From the NCBI GenBank assembly GCA_013397695.1, contig VYZI01000319.1, positions 502,710 through 566,709 on the forward strand: a DNA stretch of 64,000 nucleotides, given 5' to 3'. Source of the DNA: Centropus unirufus. Taxonomy: Eukaryota; Chordata; Aves; Cuculiformes; Centropidae. The notes under the pieces were generated by a model. That model ran no database searches and was not told the origin of the DNA. It saw only the letters and a list, made by a program, of their open reading frames with translations. Below are positions 1 to 10,813 of this stretch, in pieces; the first letter of the stretch is position 1; every line of letters begins with the position of its first letter. The position numbers and the translations under genes are program-made.

Positions 1-2834
1 TAAGGTGCTGCTTGTTCAGACCCTTATTCTGAACCAAAAAACCCACCCAAAATCAACATACTTCATATCCACCCCTGCCCATTTTTTATTTTACTTATTA
101 GGATTGCTGATATAAACGTAAGCATTGGTATGGCTGTCTTATTTTTTTAAGAACATAAAAATCTTAAAGATTTTGCTAGTGTTTTATTTCTGATTACTTC
201 ATGCTGTGGGTATTGATGAGGTAATGGAAATCTGTATCTGGAATGCTAGCGTGGGGAAAACAAATTACCTGTAATGTTTTTCATCAGACATAATTAAAGG
301 AATGACCATTACAATCAAAACTAATTGCAGTTAATAAAGGTTTACCACCTTCTTTTATTTTTTTTGTTTTTATAATGTATCTGAATCACATTCTCCTAAT
401 TTTCCCTTTGACTTTTAGAACGCTTTGGAAAACTGTATTTTGCCTCTTCAGTGTACCTATTTCTAGGAGAAAAGGGAATTCAGTACTTTGTGAATGTATT
501 TGTTTCTTTAACCATTGCATTTTTGTTTTGTGATTTATGTTAATAAATATTTACTTTATTGTGAAGCTTGGAGTACTTAGTGCCATGAGCATGGATTTGC
601 CTGAGGTGGTAATGTGAGTCTTCAGTGATACATTTGAAGTTATACTCATCCACTGATTTACTGAATAAAATCTGCACCTTTACCAAAGATCTTCCTTTAG
701 CCTTAGAGAGATTGGTAGATAATTTTATTTATCTTTTTGAAGTGGTATTTTACAAAGTCTTCTTCCTTTTTAATTGCTTTAATATTAGTGTTTTCTGGTT
801 TGTTTTTTTTTTTTTCCACTTTTCCTTTTCTTCTGCTCCTAATCATCCAGTGTTAGGAAAGCTGCTGTTTCAATATCAAACAAAACCTAAACCTTACCAG
901 AAAAAAAATTGTTGGGAACAAAAGCAGTTTCATATCATCATAAACCATGAACTGTGAAAGCTGTGCAAGCTCAACTAATGCTTGGGTTAAATTTAGTCTC
1001 CTGTTGTTTTGATGTTTGCTTTCTCCATATCTGCTTGTTCTTTCTTACCTCAGCCTGAGACCCAACCTCCTGTGGGGTGAGGGCAGACCTGCTTTGAGCT
1101 TGTACAGTGTCTTGCAAAAAGGTGTCTTGAAGGATGGATTGAATTCTTTACATATTGTTACTTCATTCTCTGAATCTGGTCTTTGTTTTGTTGATTCTTG
1201 TAATTCATATAATCAGCTGCCTCTTGGTTATACAAGTATTTGGTAAGGATCAGTGTCACAATTTCACATTGGTGAATACCGCTGGTATCTCTTCTGCGTT
1301 GCATGAAGATCTTGAATGCTAAAGGAGGGTAAAATGGAAAAGTAGCAGGAAATAATGGTGCAAAATGGTAAATGTCTAAAACACACACTACTAATACATT
1401 TTACTCATGAGCTACAGTACACCCTCCAGTGCATTTCTGCAAGAAGGACAAATCTGTGATAACTTTCCCCTTGTCAGGGGTCAGGACTGCCTTTAGATCT
1501 GGGGCATAGTCCTAAGGATACGCTGGTTTCTCAAGAACAGTTGCTGCAGGATGGACACAGCACCCTTGATGAAGGCCCCTGGGTTTTTCTTCCCTGCCTG
1601 CTTTACTCAGATAATCCTGCAGCAGCTGTTGGTGTTTCCTTTTGATGCCTCAGGCTTCAGCAAAGCTTCAGGGATACCAGAAACCTGGCCCTGCCCCCTG
1701 CTGAGTTGATAGGATAGAGATAAGAGCAATATCACCCCCAATGAAATCTATGTGCCTTTGCTCTATTTCAGTTAAATGAATGGTAGGGATTTGTTTTGCA
1801 AAAATGAGCGATAGGCACTGGTCCCAGTGGTGTCGACTGCGTGTATGCTGTTCTTAATACCCTCATGGGTTGGGTGTGGATTAGTGATGTGCTGTCAGCA
1901 CTTCCTTGGTTACATTCCTGCCTGCGAGCGGTGGAAGGAGAAAGTGGGTCTTTGTAGATCAGGTTATGCTCAAATTTGATTTGGACCTGCTGTCTGTGTT
2001 GTAATCTACTGCAAAAAGGGTGGTCAGTTGGTGTCTATCAAAACAACAGAGCTTGCCAGGTTTGTCCTGTGTTATTTGGGCCTGTTTACTAGGATCCGTG
2101 GAACAAATATCTCTTATTTTGGATATCTTGCTGTCCCTGAAGTAAACAAGTCTTTTTAAAGTTTTCCTCTTATTGGTTTCAGCATCAGCATGGATTTGTG
2201 AACTATTTATGCCTAGGAAGGGAGCTGTGCTGATGCAGTTCTTTTCCTACAAAGCACCCTAATGAACTGATTTGGACATGGCTTAATTGTATAATCTGCA
2301 GTGTGTGGAGGCTGACAGTGAAAGTGGAAGGGTCATTTCAGGTGATTAAATCAGTCCCTAAATATTGATACAGTTTGGATATGTACTTGTTCATTAACTG
2401 CTTCCACTATATAAACATATCTGGTTATCTGTTAAAAAAATTTCTTTTCCTACAGGTAAAAAATGCATGTTCTAATGCAAAATTAACCTCGATTAAATTG
2501 TATTAGCGCATTCTACTTTCTCCTTTTCTTTTGCCATCATGTTCAGTTCTGCTGGGTAGATTCAGTAGTTTCAGCACTTGAATCTGGTATGTGAGACCTT
2601 TTCAAGTGTATCAGTTGCTGATTTACCTTTTGTAGAGCTTCTGTGTCACCCCATATAATAATATTTTTTTAGTGCCTAGATACGTAGATGGATGGTACAA
2701 AGGTTATCCCTTATTGTTTCAACCTACAATCACTCTTCTTTAAGGAGCTGATCTTTGCAGTTACCCACCCACCCTGCAGCCCCCCATAGCTACTAACATG
2801 CAATATTAATCCCAGCATAACTCCTGAAGGGCAC
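1..2834. other. Non-coding stretch, with a possible plus-strand gene tail at its start
   Basis: No secure gene is present. A fair acceptor (ttccctttgacttttag) ends at 418, followed by 15 open codons and a TAG at 464-466, then an AATAAA at 542-547. That could be the end of a plus-strand transcript starting outside the window. The rest is T-rich non-coding DNA without a recognised repeat. Confidence 0.4.
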
Positions 2835-3032
2835 ATGTAAAAGACTTACAAATTTATTTCCACACAGGCTTCTGGGGTCACAAGGTTAAAAATGTGTATT
2901 CCTCCCTTGGTTTTTGCTGTGATCACAACGTCAAGATCATGGCTTAGTTACTAGGCAGGTGGTGTAAGCTTGGCTTCGACCTTGCTGTAAGGTGTCAGAA
3001 GTTCCTTTCTGAAAACATTTCAAGCTCTGAAG
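2835..3032 (-). other. Probable 3' UTR of the minus-strand gene
   Basis: This is the stretch between the TGA of the terminal exon and the expected cleavage point about 15-20 bases past an AATAAA. It is short, about 200 bases, and AT-rich, and no reading frame continues through it. A longer UTR using a later signal is possible. Confidence 0.35.
2853..2858 (-). other. Polyadenylation signal AATAAA
   Basis: A canonical AATAAA on the minus strand lies about 175 bases past the stop of the terminal exon at 3033. About 50 to 100 bases further on, the minus strand becomes G/T-rich (around 2760-2790 it reads ggggggctgcagggtgggtg). That resembles a downstream element but is somewhat far away. Position and strand agree with the exon call. 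Confidence 0.4.
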
Positions 3033-3244
3033 TCACTTGGTCTTAAAGTATTTCTCTTTGTCCTGATGCTGGGGGTGCTGATCTGACAAGCTGTGGGTGA
3101 AAACAGCAGCTGGAGACTCCCTGTTGGCTGTGTGGCTGGTGACCTTGGCCAGCCCCACTTCCTTCTGGCTGCCCGAGAGCTTGTCCAAAACCCCTGGCAC
3201 GGGCGTGGGAACCTGCTTAGAGGTGCCTGAGCTGTTGGCGCACC
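3033..3244 (-). CDS. Terminal coding exon of an unidentified minus-strand gene
   Basis: On the minus strand a pyrimidine-rich acceptor (tagtctttcttacag) ends at 3245. It is followed by two bases that complete a split codon, 69 open codons, and a TGA at 3035-3033. About three quarters of the codons end in G or C, while the flanking DNA is clearly AT-rich. The block contains several CpGs and is about 60% GC by eye. This combination is typical of a real vertebrate exon. The peptide is hydrophilic and rich in Ser, Gln, His and Lys. It has no membrane segment or recognisable domain and ends in a basic tail (DKEKYFKTK), so it would be a disordered C-terminus. The acceptor needs an upstream exon ending with one base of a codon; I could not place that exon. 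An AATAAA lies downstream at 2858-2853. I do not recognise the protein family. A retrocopy is unlikely because of the acceptor. Confidence 0.5.
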
Positions 3245-3771
3245 CTGTAAGAAAGACTATGTAAGTGCTGTTTGCATCAAGTGTTACGAATAACATCATA
3301 TCAGAGTGAAACAGAGCCCTTTGTGATTGTTTGCTCCTTTGTGCGTCTCATGGCTTCCTAATTAAAGAAAAAATCAACCTGAATTAGTCTGTTCTTTTCT
3401 CTTCTTGTAAAGCAGTCAAGAAAATGTGGATTTATGTATTGGGGAGGCCTGTGTTTCATCTCCTTGTCTTTTCATCTCTGAAGAGTAGGAAAGAAGAAAA
3501 TACAAATGTGGCGTTTGAATTCATGTTTTTGAAAAGGGCTTTTCTCATCTACTGACTCCAGTTTGGGCTTTGAAAAATGATGGGTGTTTAACTTCCAGTA
3601 TGCCTTCCCGTGCCTGTGGGAGTGCTGGATGGGGGCTAACATAAAATACTCCTTTGACCATTCAGCCTGATCAAGCTTCACTTTGCTGTGCTAATGGGTC
3701 TCTGCAGGTCTTCGGGGATTTACAGCCCCCAATCCAGGGCAATTTTCAGTAGTTTGTTTGTGGTATTCCTT

Positions 3772-3788
3772 AAAAAAAAAAAAAAAAA
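3772..3788. repeat. 17-base poly-A tract
   Basis: This is an uninterrupted A run. There is no AATAAA shortly upstream on the plus strand, so it is unlikely to be the tail of a retrocopy. Confidence 0.95.
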
Positions 3789-6700
3789 GCCTTTGCCCAA
3801 ACATTAGACTTTTCTATTCCTGCATATTCCTTCTGTTTGAGGAGATAGTTTACAGCAGGAAATAAAGTCTTTTTACACTCATTAAAAAAATAGTTCCTCA
3901 AAACTTTTACTTTCTGGCTCCAGTCTGATATTCCTTAATTTTTGCTGTTTTGTTATTTTCTTATTTAGCTTTATTTTCCTGATGTGGGGGTTGAGTTTAT
4001 CTGGATTTTTAAACTGTGTAGCATTGTGCTTTTCTTTTTGTGCCCTCAGATTTTTCTGCTTTGCTGTGGAAATTAACTGGTAATTCCCCCCTTTTCTATG
4101 ATGGTTTTGAAAATGACACAGGGATGAATGGCATAAATCATACAGAAGTCATTTTGGTCAGACAGCTTTCCTTGAATCTTTGTGCTGATCTGTCTGGGTG
4201 CTGCTGGCTGTGATGGAGGCAAATCTACTGGCAAATGCTTCAGGGACATGTTTTTTCTATTCTCCAGGTATTTTCTGCATTTGGTACTCAGATTTTACTC
4301 AATACTTATTCCTTGTAGTGGTTTTAATTTTGGATCGCTGAGCAATATTACTGACAATGCAATCAATGCCTGTAGTGATCTTCGTTTCTAAGATATTCTT
4401 GGTACTAGTTGACTGAATATTTGCAACATCACCCTTTTGCAGAGCATTCCTGTTTGTTTTAGCTACTGAGATGAAAGGCTAAGCACATTGTCAGCCTTAA
4501 ACCAGTGCCAGTCGAATGCACAGATGGAGAAAACCCATCATGTGCTCATGCTTCAGGGTGGGTGTTCCCCCAGTACAGATGTGTGTAAGTGTAACTCACA
4601 TTTGCATTTATTTACTTTGAGCTTTGTTATAATTCTGCTTCTGTTTAAGGACCTTGTCTTTAGTTCTGTTGTGTTTCTCTCCTAAACAGATGTGTAGAAG
4701 AGCCAGGAGGTGCGCTCCTGGTTTCACAGTGATGTACTTTTAACTGAGTGGTCTTGTAAGCTCTTAAATTGTGTGTGATCTGTTTGGTCTTTCAAATCCC
4801 CCCTAGAAGAGAGATTCAGCAGATGTATTGTAACTAGACTCTTATTGGAAAAGGCTACAGCCTGGAGAGGAATGTCCACTCTGAACTTTAAAACTCTCTC
4901 CATTAAAAGTTTCCTCTGTTGCCAAGGAAATAAAGCAATGATTATTTTATAGGGCTGACAGTTTTGCTAATGATCCATATTCCCAAAGCAAGGCTAAGCT
5001 TGTTAAACTGTTGAGGATGATGTAAAATTCAACTACTCTTATTAAAGTGTTTGATGGGACTAAAATATAAATCTACCCTCCATCCCCTTTCCCAAGGGGA
5101 TAGAGGAAAGAACCTCCTTAATTTTTTAATGAATTTTAGTAATTGTAGCAAGTAATTAGGCCCTCTTCCCCTCTGGTGATGTAAATTGCTCCAAGGACTC
5201 TCTAAGCCCAGTTGCCTCTACTGAGGATTAAGTGTGTTGGGGTTCTCCCTACTGCGTTTTCTGCTGCTACATTTTACTGCTGCTTCAGTGTTGTAGGTCT
5301 TCACTGGGAAGAGGAGGAGCTGTTAGTTGTCCCCCATTCTGACTGACTTGTTCCTACTTTATCTCTTCATAATGAGAGGTGATCTTTTCATCTATTTTTT
5401 TTATTTGGTCCAGGTACTTAGGAAATAAGATACAGAGGCTATGGTTGCCCTCTCTTGCAGTAAGTGATGCTTGTTTACTAAGAGTTTTACTATGTACAGT
5501 GGAAAGGAGAAGGAAGCAAATGGATATCTACACTCCTGGCAAAATGCTGTTAACTCAAATATCGGTCACTTTCCTCCTTAATTCAGAACATTAGTAGAGC
5601 CTGTTACCTGTAGCCGTGCAAAGCAAGAGAGAACTTCTGTTATGTACAATGCCAAGCTACACCACACTGCTGCTTTTGAAGCTATCGGCAACCGTACTGT
5701 TGTGCTATGTAGCCCATTTCTGATTTAAAAACTTGAGCCTGAATGATGTACTAGCAGTATAAGCAAGATTTATTTTGCCTAATGTTTTCTGCTTAAATAT
5801 TTAGGACTAGTTGAATGTAGTTATGGGGGCAAGAACGTTGCTCAGAGGGGGCAAAGATGGGCTCCTGCAGGCTGAGTGAATCCCCTTACTAGCGAGACTG
5901 CTCCCATTCTCCATTCTTTATGGTTAAGTATTTTAAATCAAATCTCTAAATCATTTACATCTTCGACAGCTATGATAGGGCCCTCTCCTTTAACATGAGT
6001 GTAGTTATTATTAATAAACCTTTGGAAACAGCAATCCTGTGGTAAGATGTGAATACTGACTTCTTGGTTTGATGACCAAGATATCAAAGACTACCAGATG
6101 GTGTGGCTACAATGTACAGAATGTGTCAAGTTAAACCTTTGCTTTTTAAAAGTCCTCTTTTGCCTGTAGCGCTTGATTGGAAGATGGGCATGTAGAATGC
6201 TGTTATGGTAGAGAGAGAAGCATTATTGTTGATCTATTGTGTATACAAATATGGGTCTTTTTTAACCAGGATTACTAGAAAAAATATCATTACAAAGTCA
6301 GTGGCCCATGTTTTATCCACCTTCCCCTGTTCTTCATGTTAAAAAGCCAAAACCCAAAAAACACCCCCCAGTGCTATTAGCTCTGAGCTAAAGTTTTAGC
6401 TGATGAAAGTTAATATTTACCTAGTAAACACTATTAAGTTGACTCACAGCAAAGGAAATTCTTTATTTCAGCTTTCAGATGCAGGAAGAAGGCGGATTGT
6501 TTTTTTTTTTTCTTTTTTTCAAACAGCTGCAATAATGAGAAATCAGAGGAATCAAAATATTCTGTAGAAACCTGGAGAAATCACGGGGTTGTCTTGTCAT
6601 CACCATATACAGGAAGAGAGACATGATTCAAGTGATGTGGTTGAATTTAGGTCATGGCATGATCTTTGGTGGGGATTGCTAGCAAATAATTCCCACAGTG

Positions 6701-8635
6701 GAGGAGAGCTTCCTTCCTTAATTATTTCCACTGGTAGCAGGCTATTGTCAGGATGGGGACCTCCCTGCCCCTTCCAGCAAGGCTTTGAATGAGAAATATA
6801 GAGCACGTTGCCAGTAAGCAGTGTTTAGATACTAGCTAATTCTGTCTGGCTTCGCTTTACAAAGCTGTTTGGAAATGTGATAGAGCAGCAAGCTCCATTA
6901 GGAATACATCCTTCCCCACTGTGGTCTTGCTTGGGAGACTTCTCCTGGGTTTCTGTTTTTGTGATGCTACTGCAAGGACCATGGTGTATTTTAAAAGAGC
7001 AGTATATGGATGTGAAGTGCTGCATCAACCTTCTTATGCCCTGAGACTTTGTTTTAGAAGCAAATGCACCTAAGAATTACTGTTTTGGAGTGTTCTGTCT
7101 TAGAAGACTAAGTCAAAAGTGCTTTCTTACACTATTAAAGGAGATGAATATGGGTTTTTTTTCCCATTTGCCTTGCATAATAGAAAACAAGAGGGAAGAG
7201 ATGGCATGAATTTGAAGTGATATCACTACCCTATCTTGAAAACAATCATAATGAATTTTAATGCTAGCACTCACTCCTTGGAAATTGGTTTTTCTCATCT
7301 AATGCAGAAATTGCTCAGAAATTCAGTCCAGTTTTAGTAGTTGAAGGCTAGAATATGAAAGTACTTCCTTTTTAATCTATGCCTTCTTAAAAAAGTATAG
7401 TCAATTTCTGTCTTCAAATTTGGAGGACTTGGAAGAAGTAAGATGGGATAAACTTCCAGTAGGAATCGACTGAAATGTGGTGTTTTGAGGCACATATATG
7501 GTGCATAGAATTACTGCAGACTGATGTCTTAAACCTATTGTAGTTTCGCAGTCTCATTTAATTTCTCTGAAATGATGGAACCGTAGCCAAATGAATAGTT
7601 TATGTTTGTTGATGGGTTTGGGAATAAAAAAAAAAATATCAGAATGAAATGGCAGTGATTAAAAGCATACCAGCAACAAGATTTTCAGCTATCTAGACGC
7701 ATTAATAAATGCAGTCGCACTGGTTACTGACAGCCCCTTCCTTGTGCTGGACAGATAGCTTTGTCATGACTGAATAGGCACTTTTGCTTAAAAGCCTGCC
7801 ATCCCTGACATGAAGCAGGAGGCAGATGAATGCGTGCTGCTGGGGAGGTGTCATCTGCCCTGGGTTGCCAGGAGCTGCTTGGTATTAGTCCTTGATTAGT
7901 TGTTGAGGGGCAAATTTGCCTTAGCACCTTGGAATGAGACTGCATATTTTATTAAAGCCTAATTTGCTTTTCGTTGGTCAAAATTGGAGGCATTGGCAGT
8001 TCTCATGCTTGCAAGATTGGGGGAAAGATGCTTAGATGATATTTAGCAAATAAGGCTGCCAGTGCTCACTTGGTGAACTCCTTTGTGAATAATTTTGAAC
8101 TTAATTACATGATTGTAGTGGACCTAGAAAACCTTTTTCAGCAATTATCCGGTGATGCCACCATATAATCAGCTATATAATCACTATTTAATCCTAGTGG
8201 GTGTGGTTACTGCAAACCTTTATTTTGCGGCCATTTCTGGCCTACTTGGGCCCTGCCTCTACCTCCTTGGCGGTGTTGTGAGACAACTAGGAGTGCCCCA
8301 GAGAAGGATATGTGAAGCTTAAGTGGGTAGGACGGAGGCAGAGGGATGCCAACCTTGTGACAGAAGGTTCTAGTTTCTCAGATTTCGCCCTGCATTTCTT
8401 GAAATCAGCAAGCTTTGAGGGCCAAAGTCTTGCAAGGTGCATAAAAATTCCTCGTATTGAAGCCTGGGTTGAAAGTGCTCCATACATCTCAGGTTCATGA
8501 TCTAATCTAGGAATTGAATTGAGCCCGTGTAACTTGCATGCTAAATTTTGAAATGCTTGTCAGATTGAAAAGCAAGGACACTGGAGACTAGAGCTCAGTT
8601 GGCACTACTTAAAGTTGCAGAGCTTTTCTCTGTGG

Positions 8636-8656
8636 TTTTTTTTTTTTTTTTTTTTT
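8636..8656. repeat. 21-base poly-T tract
   Basis: This is an uninterrupted T run in non-coding DNA. No retrocopy is recognisable beside it. Confidence 0.95.
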
Positions 8657-10331
8657 CAAGTAGTGGAGTAGAAAGCTGAGTCCTGAGCTATAATAAAAAA
8701 AAGATTTTGTGCCATACAGTTAATGTTGTTGGGAAGGTTATGCATTTGTAAATGATGAAGTTCAAGACTGACATAATATACCTTAAATCTGAAATAGCAA
8801 TCTAGGCATTCTTAGTTGGAGGGAGGTAAGGAAAAAAATGTAAGTGGTGCTCTGTGGGACAATGTAATTTCTGTTTCCAGCTTGTGGAAGTGGTTAGCAG
8901 CTGCTTATTGCCCTTAACAGTTTGGTTTTAATTGACAGAGTTCCCATCCTGAGAGCTTTCAATCACATGCTTCTATCTTATTTGGCTTGGCTTTTTCTGG
9001 ACAATGTAAGAAGCCTGGCATATCTCTTCCTCCACAGTGGCAAAAATTATATTGCATCAGAACAATCAGACATTGTGAAGTGAGTTGTTATTGAAGTCTC
9101 TTTGCCCAAGACACAGTGGTTTCTCAAGTGAGTGTTATCATGAAAGTTACAAGCCTCAGTAATGCTGCACGGGAAGGGAAAAATGATCACTGAACTGCTA
9201 TTCAAAAGAGGAATAAAATCGACGTGAACACTCATTTTCAAAGAAGCTGAAGTACAGCTTGCCATGTGCTTATTGCCTTTTGGGTGTGTGTGTTTTGTTT
9301 TTTTTTGTTTTTTTTTTCTATTCTGCAACGTAGATGACCTGAGGAAATAAAACCAAAATCAACTACTAAATACACAGCGACCATTTTCAAAGGCGGCATT
9401 ACTGGGCTAGACGGACTGTTCTGTGCTGATGCAATTTCACGTGTCTATGCTCCTGCATATCTAAAAGTAACTTCAGAAGTTTAATGTAGCTCTTAATCCA
9501 TAGTTGCTATTGTAATAACTGGCTTTGGTATTTGGTAGCAAAGCTGAAAGTAGTTTTGTCAGAGTACTTGTAACAAAAACGCCAGTAGTGACAGTTTATT
9601 TTTAACAATTCGGAGGTAACTTAATAATTTTTAAAGATATCATCATTGCTCTTTAAGAGATGTGTTGGCTAAGCTAAAAGATAAGGGAAACATTAAAAGT
9701 GTTTTGGGAACATACATTTGAGTGCCATCTAAAATGTTTCATTTTAAATGATGATAACACTTCACCTGCAGTGTATCAGTTTCCTGAATTTCAATAGCGC
9801 TTGGTTTGATCCCTCCACGAACAACTGAGCCCTGCCAGCAGCAGAGAAATCTTTTTTCCAATGCATCGCATACTGTGTATGTGCTTCTGTATTGTGATAC
9901 TATTGCTTCCAGTGAATTTTTTTAAATCAAACTTCAATATCTAATATTCCTGGCTAGTAATTTAACCGATTCTCTATAAAAGTGATATTTTTGTTTCCAC
10001 TTCATTGCTGTTGTATGTAGCTGTGCAGTTATGCGGCTTACTTAATTTTATGGTTTATGGACAATCTCTCCAAAGGATTTGGGAATCCCTCTACCAATTA
10101 GATAACATCTATTTTGCCATTACTCTCATATCATAGTGTCTGATTACATAAAACTGAGACTCCTAAAGCAATTTGATTATTCATTCAGATAAGCAGTCTT
10201 ACCATAAATTCTTGTTGACAGTGGAATAGAAACAGTGTGTTTAGCAGCTGAGGTAGAAGTACAACTGCTCCACTTTTCTCAGAGTTATATGCAATGGTTT
10301 CCCAGAGGGTAATTCCTGTAGATATTGCTGT

Positions 10332-10813
10332 TTAGTCCTTCACCTTTATTTCTGGAAACAATTTCTTGTAAAGATGGTGGCCTTGAATCTTTTTAGTAAA
10401 AGCATTGTTGTCCTCTCCTGAAAAGCAAAGATGCAAAGAGAGAATGGATTTTGTAGTGGGGCCTCTGCTGTGGGAAGGTGGGGCGAGGATGCGTGCTGCA
10501 GAGGAGATAGGGACAGGCAAGGTTCTTTAAGTGTTTGTGTTCTGTAGTGAAGGAGAAGAAAGGTTGCAGTGTACAGCGTGAGGAGTGCACTTGACCTTAA
10601 TGATGCTCACATTCTTGGAGTAAGACATATGCCCTTTTTGATGTAAACATCTTTCCCTTGAACCTTTAGGTTTCACAGTTGGTGGGAAGCGGAGGAATCT
10701 GCATGTGGCTGCATAATTAGCAGCGAATGTAATTGTGACTTGTGTATTTGATTTATCATTGAGTACTAATAGTGAGTGACAGCCTGAAGGATGCTCTTGC
10801 AAAGAAAGCCTCT
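10332..10813 (-). pseudogene. Long minus-strand frame with a single stop, unidentified
   Basis: After a TGA near 10816, one minus-strand frame runs about 160 codons to a TAA at 10334-10332, interrupted only by a TAA at 10529-10527. It includes PPTVKPKGSRERCLHQKG and, near its end, NNAFTKKIQGHHLYKKLF. The last part could instead be a separate exon: a T-rich acceptor (tctttgcatctttgcttttcag) precedes the codons for EDNNAFTKK. I recognise no family. The local GC content rises around 10441-10520. It may be an old decayed coding sequence or a chance frame. Confidence 0.15.

Larger units (their letters stand above)
3245..10331. other. Non-coding stretch, probably intron of the minus-strand gene
   Basis: No recognisable gene or interspersed repeat was seen. 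It holds the A17 and T21 runs, a weak plus-strand exon-like segment at 5414-5459, and a moderately GC-rich patch near 7730-7880 with no splice signals. If the terminal exon at 3033-3244 is real, this DNA would lie in an intron of that gene. Confidence 0.4.

Noticed and set aside
3416..3477. Minus-strand acceptor followed by about 19 open codons to a TGA
   Set aside because: The acceptor is good, but the segment is short, AT-rich and lacks codon bias. It lies just upstream of the better terminal exon and would only fit as an alternative ending.
3772..3788. A17 run as a retrocopy tail
   Set aside because: No signal or coding remnant lies upstream on the plus strand.
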